DNA from: Paralichthys olivaceus
Lineage: Eukaryota; Chordata; Actinopteri; Pleuronectiformes; Paralichthyidae
Assembly: GCF_024713975.1 (NCBI RefSeq)
Contig: NC_091100.1
Location: 22,519,501 to 22,583,500, forward strand
DNA length: 64,000 nucleotides
Direction of reading: 5' to 3'
Shown: one piece after another, positions 23,981 through 35,188 of the stretch
Layout: every line of letters begins with the position of its first letter
How positions within the stretch are numbered: the first letter of the stretch is position 1
Made by a program: the position numbers and the translations under genes
The notes under the pieces: generated by a model
Told to the model about the DNA's origin: nothing
The model's database searches: none
The model's input: the letters and a program-made list of their open reading frames with translations, nothing else

Positions 23981-26179
23981 ATGGCGTCCTGCTTGGTGCC
24001 GGACCTCCCCGCCGTCATGGTCGCCCTCGAACATCTAAAGGAGCTGGACAACGCGCTGAAAGAGGAGGGAGTGCCGTTCGCACCAGAGGCCAGCCTCCAC
24101 CTGGCAGAGCTGACCGCTGCCGTCACCGACCTGGAGTCAGACCGACGTGCAGCCCACGAACATTTAGAGGTGGAAACCATAGAAAACAGCAAGCTGCGAC
24201 ACCAGATAGACAACATACGTGATCGAATGAGCCAGGAACTCATGGCCGACGTGGCAGCAGCCCGAGCATCCAATGCTGAGGAGATGGAGCTGCTGCACAA
24301 AGAGCTGAGCATGGTGTCCCTGCTGCGAGAAGCTGCTGAGAAGAGACAGGGAGAACTCCTGAGCCAAAATGAAGCATTGCGTCCTCACAGGATACGAGAG
24401 AAGGCCGAGCACGAAGAGGTCGTGGCTGTTCTGAATGATCAGATATCCCGAAAATACAGCTTGCAAATGCAACTCGACCAAACACTGGGGCGGAGAGAGG
24501 AGCTGAAGATCTGCATCGCTGCTGTCAAACAAGACAAAATATCACTGGAGCAAAACATGGAGCTGGCGAGAGAAGCTTTCACTGTGAGGGAACGCAACTT
24601 GTCCGGGGACAGGAATCAGATGGACGAGAAAGTCAAGCAGCAGAAACAAGTGATCAGGAGGAGAAGAAGAGAGCTGGGGAGAGTAAACAGCAAGAAACAA
24701 GAGAGCCATGGCCGCCTGGAAGAGCTCTCCGCTGATTCGGCCAAGATAGAGGGCAACCTACAGAGACTGACAGTATCTCGGTGCCAGTTTGAGAAAGAGC
24801 TTGAAGGTGAGACTCAAAGGCGTCAAGACCTGAGGCAACAGAGAGAAACGCTGAAGAAGGAGTTGTGTGATTTAGGAGAAGCGTTCAGCCTTACCATTAA
24901 GAATCTAAAAGAGAGAATCACTGCAGCGGAGAGCAAAATAGAGGAGGGTCAAGCATCAAGGTGTCTCTGTCAGGACCACCTGGCTCATATCCATGAGATA
25001 TTCAAGCGACAGCATGGGGAAGAGAGCAAAGTGAGGGCAGAGCATTCCCGTGCATCACAGCAGCTGGAGCGGTCCAGGCTGCAGCTGGAGGAACGCATTG
25101 CCTCCGTGGTGAAACACAACAAGGAGATCAGAGAGATGGACAAGCACATCAGAGAACTTCTGGAGGCTGACACCATCAACAAGCGTGTGTTCGAGAGGAA
25201 TCAGGAGGAGCTGTGTGCCAACGTGGATACGGAGAAGACGAACATCCGCCATCTCGAGGAGGAGAGGAACAGGCTGAGGAGACTTCTGGAGGAGGCGAGA
25301 AGGGCGCAGGAGGAACACATGGCGAAAATGACCTCTGGCATCACCAGCGCAAGGAGGCGCTATGAGGAGCTGCTGCAAGAGGAGGCAGCGCTCCAGCAGC
25401 GCCAGCCCAAGAGCACAGATGCCGACCTGCTAATGAACCACGTGACCCAGTGTGCAGCAGAATACAGACAAGTGGAGATTCAACTCCATCAGGAGATTGA
25501 GCAGTGCACCGCAGAGACTGAGGGCATCACAAGGAGCAACGAGGAGAAGCAGAGGTTGGTGGAGGAGAAAGAGGAGATGCTGAAGGAGGTGGAGGCCAGG
25601 TGGAATGAGGAGCAAAGCCGCCACCAGAGGCTGAAAACGCTGACCTCCGAGCTGAGGCAGAGGAGGGCTGAGCTGGAGCTGTCCATTCAGGGGCTGAAGG
25701 AGAAAACCATCTTTCTGCTTCAGCCCAAAGAGGAGATGAAGGTGGAGCTGGAGGAAACGCGAGCACATCACATGGATGTGCTCTCCAGACAGGCCTCAGA
25801 GCTGAGGGCTGTGGAACTGAGCATCTATGACACCAGTGTGATACTGGAGCAGGTCAGAGTGGAGAACAGCAGGCTGCATCTCTGCATCAGACACATGACG
25901 GAGGAGGTGAACAGAGTCAGGTGGAACAAAGACAGACACTGGCAGGAGGTTCACCAGTTCCACCGGGACAAACGGGCCTTGTTTGAGACGTTACAGGAAG
26001 CATGGAGGGAAGATATATTGGTAACGGAGGACTGTCAGAGGAGTGACGGTGTTCTGCTGGTGTGTATGAACACTCTGCTGAACCATCTGAAGACTAGGAG
26101 ACAGCAGTTGGGACATGTCAACACACTCCTACACCAGAAAATGCTGCATTTCAGCAGAAGACTGGGAGATCAGACATAA
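23981..26179 (+). CDS. ccdc175: Coiled-coil protein, probably CCDC175, intronless coding region
   Basis: A single uninterrupted frame of 732 codons with stop TAA at 26177-26179. After a short N-terminus (MASCLVPDLPAVMVALEHL) the protein is almost entirely charged heptad-like coiled coil rich in Glu, Arg, Gln and Leu, with no signal peptide or membrane segment. The opening (EHLKELDNALKEEGVPFAP, then ESDRRAAHEHLEVETIENS) and the overall length resemble CCDC175 as I remember it; human CCDC175 is about 790 aa. That assignment is by recollection and is moderate. Human CCDC175 has many introns, so a coding region without any suggests intron loss or a retrocopy that gained a promoter. An X-box-like motif upstream would fit expression in ciliated or germ cells. 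AATAAA at 26747-26752 is a candidate polyadenylation signal. Codon use and frame integrity argue for a functional gene. Another long coiled-coil family is the main alternative. Confidence 0.7.
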   Translation: MASCLVPDLPAVMVALEHLKELDNALKEEGVPFAPEASLHLAELTAAVTDLESDRRAAHEHLEVETIENSKLRHQIDNIRDRMSQELMADVAAARASNAEEMELLHKELSMVSLLREAAEKRQGELLSQNEALRPHRIREKAEHEEVVAVLNDQISRKYSLQMQLDQTLGRREELKICIAAVKQDKISLEQNMELAREAFTVRERNLSGDRNQMDEKVKQQKQVIRRRRRELGRVNSKKQESHGRLEELSADSAKIEGNLQRLTVSRCQFEKELEGETQRRQDLRQQRETLKKELCDLGEAFSLTIKNLKERITAAESKIEEGQASRCLCQDHLAHIHEIFKRQHGEESKVRAEHSRASQQLERSRLQLEERIASVVKHNKEIREMDKHIRELLEADTINKRVFERNQEELCANVDTEKTNIRHLEEERNRLRRLLEEARRAQEEHMAKMTSGITSARRRYEELLQEEAALQQRQPKSTDADLLMNHVTQCAAEYRQVEIQLHQEIEQCTAETEGITRSNEEKQRLVEEKEEMLKEVEARWNEEQSRHQRLKTLTSELRQRRAELELSIQGLKEKTIFLLQPKEEMKVELEETRAHHMDVLSRQASELRAVELSIYDTSVILEQVRVENSRLHLCIRHMTEEVNRVRWNKDRHWQEVHQFHRDKRALFETLQEAWREDILVTEDCQRSDGVLLVCMNTLLNHLKTRRQQLGHVNTLLHQKMLHFSRRLGDQT

Positions 26180-29108
26180 AACTGATCTGAGTTGATAGAA
26201 CACAAGTTCCTTCACAAATACTGTCAAGTGTCCACATGAATTCAAAAACATATTGAAGATGGAAGCAACAAGAACATACAGACATCTGCTCAATTTATTT
26301 TTAACTAGTGCAGTGCCCACTCAGAGCCTGCCTGTGTGGAATGGGTTGTTTTCTTGGCCTGTTGCCTGTGAAACCTTTAAGTGACCTGTGGCAAGTGAAG
26401 AGCGGCTACAGGACACATAGAGCCTCCATAGAGCCCTGATTACAATAACTTTTTATATTGAATTATTTTATTTCTAGATTTCCACAAAAGACCCTGTGGT
26501 ATGAAAATCAGAGGTTAAATAATATAATTAATGATGACTGAATCCCTTTCTAATTGCTTTAGTCTCTCAGTCCTTAGGCTTAAAGTCTTAAATGTATTAA
26601 AATCCTATGTACTAGGTCTTAATTATGTCAACATTTATTTAGCGCTACATCCGTCATGCTTTCAAATATCTTTTTTAAGAGAAATGTTTTGTTGGACTAT
26701 CTGTATTGTAGCTCTTCCTCAACTATACAAATGTGAACATGCTGTAAATAAAACCACAAACAAGACCAACATGAAACTGATAATTGATCGTCTACAAACA
26801 CAAACTGATCTCAGTGCACTCAATCCTGAACGAAGCCTTACTTCAGAAATATTTGTGTGGTGGTTCTCCCATGACAAATCCACCTGGAAGCATTGGTGCC
26901 AAAGTAAAATACTCACTTTCTGTGCAGTTGAAAAGCCAAAACCTTATTATGAAGTAATAATACATACAGGTTAATACAAGTTATACATAATAATTATTAA
27001 TACATTTGTATTAAGTGCATCTTAACATAAGACACATGAGAGTGAAAGTGTTTGATTTGTGTTTGAAATGACTTTGTTTCTCTTCATATATATGTGATTG
27101 AAATGACTTTTCTTTATTGCTTTTTATGAGGATATCTTGGATTATTTATATGAAATTAAAAAAGTTATTACTCACAATCAACATGGTGTTTTTACTTTTG
27201 CTGTTATTGTGACGTTTGTTAGTCAAATTTAAATATACTCGTATTACTCTATCCTCTAAATGTACAATATGTTTAGTGGAGATTATTTAGCGTCTCATTT
27301 ACATTAGGTGTAAACATGCAAAAAAAGATCCAGACATCCATCAGTAGTTTTCCAGTGGCCATGATATTTTTGCTTGATTCAGTGTCTGACAGTGAACGAT
27401 CTGTTTCTCTTTCCAGACTTCACACTGCCACAAGTCTGGTGAAACATTCTGTTCCTGCCCTGCTCCGACCAGCAGGTGGCAGAAGGAGACAGGACTCGTT
27501 TTTCCTCTGTGACCTTGCCCTGCAGTTACAGGGTCAAACAACCTCCCACTCTGCTCAGAACAAAAACACAGACTCATGCACACAGAGTTACGCTGCCTGC
27601 TTCTGTCTCACACGCTGTTAGGACAACGTAAAGACAAATAAAGTAGAGCTGAAAAACTAGGACGCAGCAGCAGCAGTAGTGGAGCCAAGGGAAACCACCA
27701 GTTTATTCTCCTAAACAAGGTAAGACTGCAGATAAACACGAGGTAAACTTTGCCCTGAACTCCTTTGTGCCATGTCACCATGGAAGCTGTAGTATCTGTT
27801 GCTTAATAGTTTGTTATATTTTTAGCTATACAGTTATTTTCATGTACTGTATTCAACGTGAATGATCTGCAGTGATCGCTCAGCCACTAGTTATAACAAG
27901 TCATGTAGGGATGGTCCATAGTCAAGTCTTAACTCATCTGAATTCTTTTTTTGCACAGACACCAAATATCCTGTTCTCTGAATTAAGACCTCACTGGTTA
28001 CACACAGAAATCACTACCAAAAAATGTGATGCTCAGAATATTGACAATGCGATTCTGCTAACTTAGGTTTCACAGAGAGAAGGGTTTTGAGAAAGATCAC
28101 CAGACAGTCCAAGCGAAACACTAATGATCAGGACAATCAGTCTTTAAACTAGAATTACACTCAATAGAGCGCAGGCTTCCACAATGTTTCAAAGAGTGAT
28201 GCACTTCCTGAATCTGTTCCTTTGTCCAGATCTGTGCCAAAATGTATTTCTGTCCAGTGGCTGAAAAAGCCTACCCCTATGAAAATCCTCTAGAGTCAGA
28301 TTTTTATTTGGATCTGCCTCAAATTGCACACACTCGTAAATACCAGTCCCCTTAATTTACTTCATCAAGATCCATACATGACTACCTGGAAACTGCTTTG
28401 TGCACATAAACAGATCTCCAGCTCTGAAATAAAGAACACTTAAAGAGTTCATTACGGCAAAATAGATAGCAGGTAACTATAGTGATTCACATGCCGTCTT
28501 AGAATCTCTTCTTGTAAACTACTGCCACTTTTCATTCACGCAACATAAAATAAAGTGGCTGTAACACCGTGAACTTTCCGAGCCTCTGTAATGTCCATGT
28601 AATCAAACCACATTTGTAAGTATGCAACAATCCTGTCTGTTATTCAAAGCGGCCATCTTGACACAAACAGCACCTTTATACCGTAGATTGTGTTGAAACA
28701 GAGTTTGCAGTGAAGGAGCTTCTGTGTTAAAGGTCAGAGAGCAAAGAGCAATTCAACACCACAAACTAGACGGAACGTACCATTCACTTTCACGTCTGCA
28801 ACACGCCACACATGTTGCAATGACGGTGTCATTTGGAGAGTACTGTGTTTTTAAATAAGGCTTGTTTACAGTTCAGTTCATTGCTCGTGATATATATGAC
28901 AAACTTGTTTATTGCCGTATCTATTTTTGTGTTACCCACCCACGCTGTTAGTGTGGTTCTAGGCGGGACAGTGTTGGTCTGTGACCTTTCTGATTCAAAA
29001 AGAGAAAGTGTTTTCAGATATTGATTCTAACTTTATACAACATTATTGTGATATTACAGCAGTAGTGCTTTCTCAGTTAACAACCAACATGATGAAAACA
29101 GCCTTCAG

Positions 29109-29111
<3 letters not shown>

Positions 29112-29177
<66 letters not shown>
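29112..29177. repeat. (CA)33 microsatellite
   Basis: A pure CA dinucleotide run of 66 bases, with a second short imperfect CA cluster at about 29293-29314. Confidence 0.97.
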
Positions 29178-29179
<2 letters not shown>

Positions 29180-29744
29180 CTCACACTGTAATGTAATGAG
29201 GCAGCTGCCCTTCAATGTGGAAATGTCAGTATGCCACCAAAGGATACAGTGACAATACTGAATCTGACCTTCTGACCTATACTTTCTCAAATACACACAC
29301 ATACACACACACACATATAAAGTTGTGTCTCCAGGACTTCAGAGGACATTACATTGACTTCCATAGATTTCCTGGACACTTAACCTAACCTAAATCAGAG
29401 TTTCTACTTAGATCTATAATTTACATAATGGACCCATAATGAAAACAATTCCCCCCAAATTTGACTGTGTACACAGATGTAGGTCTCCACAACATTAGTA
29501 ATACCTGGGCCACACACACAGGTTATAGAAGGTCTCGCTCTTGACTCATGCGCCAGTCACACCACTGCAGTAAATTATTGTGCCTGGAGGTTTAAGAGCT
29601 TGTTCACAGGATGAGCTACACTGAACTCTAAGAAGCAAGCATGCACACGTACAGACGCCAGTGAATGCTCCTTCAGTCTGTTTGGACGTCATTCGCTCAT
29701 GGTTCTTGTGAAAGATTACATCAGGAGGTCATCAGTTGTTTTTG

Positions 29745-29880
29745 TCACTGACTGTCAGCAGGATTACTCTAAACCGACTGACCTCATTTCCATGAAATTT
29801 GGCGGAATGGTGGGACATGACCCAAAGACGAATCCATTCCATTTTTTAGATGCAGATAAATGGGCAGATTAAAAAAGTTT
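29745..29880 (+). repeat. Dispersed teleost repeat fragment
   Basis: Contains 'gtcagcaggattactctaaa' followed by 'tttccatgaaatttggcgga' and 'gggacatgacccaaag'. The order of phrases matches a repeat I recognise from many percomorph genomes and the fragment at 7300-7390. The element class is not determined. Confidence 0.5.
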
Positions 29881-30359
29881 TCACTTTCTTTTCCATGGCG
29901 AGACAGGGCGGAGAGGTAGGTGCTCTCTGAGCGCCCGTCTAGTTTACAATGGCTCTGTGTGTGTGGGCGCTGACACAGACTTCAAAACAACACAGTGGAA
30001 AATCAAAACATTTGCTCTCTGCAATATTGAGTTGGGTTAAAGGATCCAGAGAGAGGAGTAATGTGGCTCTGCAAGTAAAACCTCACAACTGTTTTTATCA
30101 CAAAAGACACTTGAGAGAGTAAAATTGTTTCTTTTCTAAGAGAAACAGGCAGAGCTTTAATTAAAATGCAGTTAAAGTCACAAACGCTATCTGCATTTTG
30201 TTATAATCCAAAGATAATGGTCTGTGATTATATAGAATTATTCTATGATGACCACTCAAAGTGTTTTCAATATATAGTTGTTTCATTCACACATGGTACA
30301 TCTATGTACTATATAAAGCACTTTATCTGTCAGACATCACTCATACACTGCCACCAAAG

Positions 30360-30470
30360 CCATTATAGAGGCAATTTCCCCAAGTGCACTTTGGCAGGGA
30401 GAGGCAGACTGGTATCGAACTAGCGGCTGTTTTGGTTAGTGGACAACCCACGTAACCACATTACCAGAGG
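30360..30470 (-). repeat. tRNA-derived SINE-like remnant
   Basis: Read on the minus strand this shows 'gggttgtccactaaccaaaa' and a B-box-like 'gctagttcgatacc'. This is the same general layout as the SINE-like element at 1114-1278 but in the opposite orientation and more diverged. Confidence 0.4.
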
Positions 30471-30831
30471 ATAAATTGTTGTGAATAGTTGTTGGGATAC
30501 ACAGTAGTTGGGTCAAAATCACAAATGTTAACGTCATGGTTGCAGTTTGCAAGAAAAACTGTGGAAATTGTGCTCTGTGGAAAATAACAGTGAATGCTGA
30601 TGCAGCTGTAAACAGTGTCGTTACAACAGAGGAAGTTATTATTGCATGACACATACACAAGGCATGTTTGTGCAGTGACACAATCATTGTGCAAATGTAT
30701 GTTGTTATGGTTTGACACAACACATGACGTGCTTATATGTGTGATTTGGGTTTTTGCTGTACAATCAGACTGAGCAAGTGTGTCCAGGTCTCCAAATAGG
30801 TCAGAGTAATGAGTCATGGTTCTCAATTTAA

Positions 30832-30995
30832 TTCAGTATCATATAGTGCCAAATTACAAAGATATTATCTCAAAGCACTTTTCATATTAAGGTTGACACC
30901 TTATGAAATTATAGAGAAACAGTTCCCACAATGAGCAAAAGGAGCAGTATCAGTGAAGAGAAGTCACTCCCTTTTAACAGGAATCTTATCAGCAT
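30832..30995 (+). repeat. Dispersed teleost repeat ('tagtgccaaattacaa' type)
   Basis: The phrases 'tagtgccaaattacaa', 'ttatctcaaagcactttt', 'cagttcccacaatgagcaa' and 'ctcccttttaacaggaa' occur in that order. This is a very common dispersed repeat in fish genomes. It is a diverged copy. Confidence 0.6.
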
Positions 30996-31216
30996 TCAAG
31001 TGTCTGCCACAGGTGCGTGCGTGTGTGTGTGTGCACACACTCTTCACAGATACTGATCTGTTTGCTCATCGTGGGAACTGTAAGTTTCTCTATAATTTCA
31101 TGTGGTTTCCACCTTAATATCCACACACGCATGTGGTTTGGATTGTGCAGTGTGGCCCACCCTGCCTCACCAGCATGTAAAACTCCATATGGCTTGATGA
31201 TGTCTAAACTGCCTAA

Positions 31217-31282
31217 TCTCTATCCCCCTCTCTCTCTCTCCCTCCCTCCCCTCCCCTCTCTCTCGCTCTCTCTCCCTCCCTG
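31217..31282. repeat. CT-rich pyrimidine tract
   Basis: Low-complexity CT/CCCT run immediately 5' of the presumed noct core promoter. It may be a polymorphic simple repeat; no function is claimed. Confidence 0.85.
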
Positions 31283-31285
31283 AGG

Positions 31286-31325
31286 TTTTATATGGGCGGT
31301 AGTGAGCAATGACGCGTCAGATGTC
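31286..31325 (+). promoter_or_regulatory. noct: Presumed noct core promoter with TATA-like box and CRE-like palindrome
   Basis: A TATA-like TTTTATATGG lies at 31286-31295 and a perfect 10-base palindrome TGACGCGTCA at 31310-31319. The palindrome is made of two CREB/ATF half-sites (TGACG/CGTCA). It sits where transcription would start relative to the TATA-like box, about 160 bases before the proposed ATG at 31479. The transcription start is inferred, not seen. Confidence 0.4.
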
Positions 31326-31478
31326 TGCGTTTACTCAGAGACAACACACTGTCACTGTGTTGAGCTCAGGCAGGAAGCTGTGATCACAGGATAGATTATC
31401 AGGCAGTTGCAGGTATTGTTATCACCGGCTTTGAGGACATTTTAGTGAAGAGCAGAGAAGACATAGCTGTGGACATCG

Positions 31479-34400
31479 ATGGAGACTATGGGTAAGAGGC
31501 AGCTGTTCTTCCTTTTACTGTAGATGAGGGCGTGTTTGGAGGTACAGTATGTGTCACATACATGACTGATGTCATTGGAAGTCTACAAAATCTAATCCGA
31601 GGTGGGGGGTGTTGACGTGACAGCAGGGTATTGTATATGTGATGATGCTGTGGAACTCATGCATATGAATAAACATAGAGCCACAATTATTAACTTTCAT
31701 ATCATACATAGAAACCGGGGGGGGGGGGGGGGGGGGTGATATGTGGAAAGGAGCCGTAGTTACTGTCCTGATATCTCTCACACACAGAACAGGATCATAC
31801 ACACGGTCAAACAGTACGTGGTCACTCCTTTTATAGCCATATAGTTCTGGTCCAGAGGAGCAGAGGAGGAGGTAGTCACTGTTTCACAGTTTTCATGAGG
31901 TCAGTGTCAGATTTGTGCACATGAACATTATTTTATAATTATAATAACACTATTGTTATTTTTAAAGGTTTGAAGAACTTGTTGGATTAATCGCTCTTTT
32001 AGAAAAAAGTAAAATTAGGGCGGGCTGGAATTTAGAGAATCAAAGAGCACATTTTAAGTAGTTTTTGTACAGGCACTCATGGAGGCATCAACCACAGGAA
32101 CAGATGGCATCTGTGTGTTTGTGTGTGTGTGAGAGAGAGCGTGCACGTGATGGTGCATATTATTATCATGGTGTGAAAAGTGAAACCTGCCTCCCTCTGG
32201 TGCTGCTCTGATGAAAACACTGTGAGAGTTGATTCATGCCATTTAAAGCCGCTGCATATCTTCTGATCAAATGACAGTGTGTATGTAATGTGTTAGTAGA
32301 GATGAAGCCACAGGGGTAGATCCAGCAATAGATTGTCACTTCCTTTAACAATGTTTTATGACAAATACATCCTTTAGGTTATCAGACCACTTCCTGTTGT
32401 ATACCGATTATAACAATAACTTCATTCATAAAGCACATTTCAAAACAGCCGTTGGAAAGTGCTTCACACAGGACAGATAAACTCCTCAAAGGCCGTGTGT
32501 AGATTCATTGTTTCCAAGTTTATGAAGTGATGATATGTAGCTGTTGTGTTTAGAGCTTGTTCGCACGTGAGCAAAAAAACGTTATTAGAGGTTAAACTGT
32601 GAGACTAGAGTGGAAGGAGACTTAACGGGTCAATGTCAGGCCTGTGATGTGACGTCTGTTCTAACTGTTGATATTCTGATCGTCGTCATTAGAGGCTGCA
32701 CTAATGACTTAGTTCAACTGCGAGAAGACCGATGTTCTTAGAGGAGGTCAAAGGACAAACATGTCTTCTTACTGAGACACGCAGCAGAAATAACTAAGAC
32801 ATCACGTGAAGTGAAAAAAACCCAAACGGTCATAGTTCTTGCTCAAGATGACGGATGAGACGGTCTAGTAGGAAGTAACTCCCTGATCTGATCTGAGCAG
32901 GTTGACGAGCACTTAGTGAACCATCTGAGGATTTGTAAAAGAACACCAGCTGCTATTCAGATGTACATATCATTCAATTTAAAGATTTGTGTTTGACATT
33001 TAAAAAAAAATCTATGTGTGTTTTCCTCGTCACCAGTGTGTCCGATGGGTGGAGGAGCCACCAGGCTGTACAGCGCCCTGACTCACGCCATCAGCAGCAG
33101 CTCTCCTCCCCCACTCCCTCCCTCCCACCCGGACCCCCAACAGCCTGCGAACACAAACCTGGATCCAGACTTCTGCCCGGTGACTCCTCCGCTTCTCTCC
33201 TGTTCACAGTGAAGTTCACACTGAGATGAAATTAATATTAGCTAACATGCACGTCCTGTCTGCTTGCAGGAGCAGAGGGGGTCCCCTGTATGTCCCCCTG
33301 ATCCAGTGGAGCTGCTCCGACAGTGTGAGGAGGCCCTCAGGGACCGACCACCTCGCCTCCACAGGAAGTTTATTAACCTTAATAATGGAGACAGCGCCCC
33401 CAGCAGCCCCATTAGGGTGATGCAGTGGAATATACTGGCACAAGGTATATGGATTTTATATCGCATCACACTGGACTCTAATTTCTGATATATTAACTTG
33501 GATTTAAAAAGGATCTTTCTGAATGTAACAGAGTTCTGGTGATTAAACTGTACCAGGTCTCCTTCTCATTCCTGGTAATTTAACATATTGTTAAGTTGGA
33601 GATATCAGGATGTTTCCTCCCCTTCATTTGCTTCCATCCATTTTAAGCAAGACAAAGCTGCAAGAATTAGTTTTTACTACGGATAATATAAAACTGGTTG
33701 CTCATAGGTGACTGTTTTTCACTCTTTTTCCTTTTACCTTTAATGTGAGGTGTGAACAGATGAGCTTGGGGCTGACCCTTGCGGTCTGATCTCTTAGGAC
33801 TGATGTTAAAACCAGGTCTGAACAGGGCCTAGGAAGCATCGTTGTTTTAAGCTACAAACTGAAACCAGATCTCTCTCTTGTTCTCCTGTTCTTCAGCTCT
33901 GGGTGAAGGACTAGACAGTTTTGTCCAGTGTCCCCTGGAGGCCCTCAGCTGGTCCCGCAGGAAATACCTCATCTTAGAGGAGATCCTCACCTACCGACCT
34001 CATATCCTGTGTCTGCAGGAAGTCGATCACTACTACGACACCTTCCAGCCGGTTCTGGCCGGCCTAGGTTACAGCAGCAGCTTCTGCCCCAAACCATGGT
34101 CGCCCTGTTTGGATGTGGAGGGCAACAACGGCCCGGATGGCTGCGCACTGTTCTTTGATCAGTCGCGATTCGAGCTGCTGGACAGCATGAACATACGCCT
34201 CTCTGCCTTGAGGATCCCAACCAATCAGGTGGGTTAAAGTCCACTGTCTCTCTGTAGAACGCTTCTCAGAGGCACCTCTAACACACTGCTGTTCTGCCAC
34301 AGGTTGCTGTAGTGACGATGCTTCGTTGTCGGAGCACGGCGAGATGCGCGTGCGTGGCAGTGACCCACCTGAAAGCCCGCGCTGGCTGGGAGTGGCTGCG

Positions 34401-34824
34401 CAGTGCTCAGGGCTCCGACCTCCTGCGACACCTCCAGAATCTGGTCCAGAAACACGCCGGCGGTCCCACGGGTGACCTCAGCTCTGACATTCCTCTGCTC
34501 ATATGTGGCGACTTCAACGCAGTCCCAACTGAGGAGGTGTACCGGCGCTTTATCACATCACCTCTCAGTTTGGACTCGGCCTATAAGAAACTCAGCAAAG
34601 ACGGTTTGTCAGAGCCAGAGTACACGACGTGGAAGATCCGGCCGACAGGGGAATGTTGTAGCACTCTGGACTACATCTGGTACAGTCGGGACACACTGAG
34701 AGTGGACGCTGTGTTGGACATGCCCACTGAGGAACAGATTGGACCAAATAGGCTTCCATCCTTTAGTTATCCGTCTGACCATCTCTCTCTGGTTTGTGAC
34801 TTCAGCTTTAAGGAGGAAGAGTGA
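31479..34824 (+). CDS. noct: Nocturnin, NADP(H) 2'-phosphatase of the EEP family
   Basis: Five coding exons: 31479-31491, 33037-33179, 33270-33444, 33897-34228 and 34303-34824, in phase throughout, giving 394 aa. Nocturnin belongs to the exonuclease/endonuclease/phosphatase fold and removes the 2'-phosphate of NADP(H); it is rhythmically expressed in vertebrates. Active-site elements are visible: MQWNILAQ (N106), LQEVDHYYDT (E152), THLKAR (H243), CGDFNAVPTEE (D291) and PSDHLSLVCDF (H381). From VCPMGGGATRLYSAL onward it aligns with human NOCT, but exon 1 supplies only four whole codons (METM) in place of the human mitochondrial leader. This transcript therefore probably makes the non-mitochondrial form. 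The exon 2 donor (CCCG|GTGACT) is weak but is the only one that keeps phase. The first intron is about 1.5 kb and holds a poly-G tract. It converges with elf2. Confidence 0.95.
31717..31736. repeat. Homopolymer G20
   Basis: Twenty consecutive G residues in intron 1 of noct. The length is prone to sequencing error, and the tract is a potential G-quadruplex former on the + strand (non-template strand for noct). Confidence 0.9.
33742..33832. repeat. MITE-like fragment in noct intron 3
   Basis: Its right edge, read on the minus strand, gives 'aggccctgttcagacctgg' followed by 'ttttaacatcagtcct'. This closely matches the left edge of the foldback element at 11725 in opposite orientation. The other edge has 'gtgaggtgtgaacag', a phrase also present near 11805. 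It is a short copy about 65 bases upstream of exon 4. Confidence 0.6.
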
Positions 34825-35182
34825 GAGCGAAGTGATGATTCTGCTCATGAGAAGGGACGACGAGTCAAGACTGGCTCCTGGTGGTTTTGCTCCACGAGCA
34901 GGCGCACGTGAGACGCCACGTGTAAGTGAAACGATGAGGATGAAGACAGGAGGCCGAGAAATCAGAGTGGGAAGCGGAAAAAGTCGGAGATTGTAATGAC
35001 AGTGAAGTTGCACATTGTAACGCTGCAGTGATGCTGCCATCTCCCGAAACTGTGACACTGTGAAACTGTTCTCCACAGCAGCTCACTCACAGTGAAAGTG
35101 ATGAGTAGGAGTTTTTTCTTTTGTTCAAATCAAACTGTAGTAAACGTGTTACACTCTGCTCATGTGCTACAGAGTTGATGAG

Positions 35183-35188
35183 AATAAA
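35183..35188 (+). terminator. noct: noct polyadenylation signal AATAAA
   Basis: Canonical AATAAA about 360 bases after the noct stop codon, followed within 30 bases by a T/GT-rich stretch (ctgctgtggttctg, then ttctttttct). This is the expected downstream element. Confidence 0.65.

Larger units (their letters stand above)
26180..31285. other. Intergenic region rich in old repeats
   Basis: About 5 kb with no supported exon. It contains a CA microsatellite (29112-29177), fish-type dispersed repeat fragments near 28235-28390, 29745-29880 and 30832-30995, a tRNA-like remnant near 30360-30470, and a pyrimidine tract just before the noct promoter. A donor-like AACAAG|GTAAGA near 27720 might mark an untranslated exon, but nothing confirms it. 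Confidence 0.4.

Noticed and set aside
24164-25771. Several minus-strand frames opposite the coiled-coil gene
   Set aside because: Shadows of a strongly biased Glu/Leu-rich coding strand.
26531-26974. 147-codon + strand frame after the coiled-coil gene
   Set aside because: AT-rich 3' UTR sequence containing an AATAAA signal; composition and lack of homology argue against coding.
27660-27721. Possible untranslated exon with a CAG-rich segment and donor AACAAG|GTAAGA
   Set aside because: Only a donor-like match; no promoter, acceptor partner or reading frame links it to noct or any other gene.
32144-32149. Canonical E-box CACGTG in noct intron 1 as a clock element
   Set aside because: A single six-base match in 1.5 kb of intron is expected often enough by chance; not annotated as a feature.
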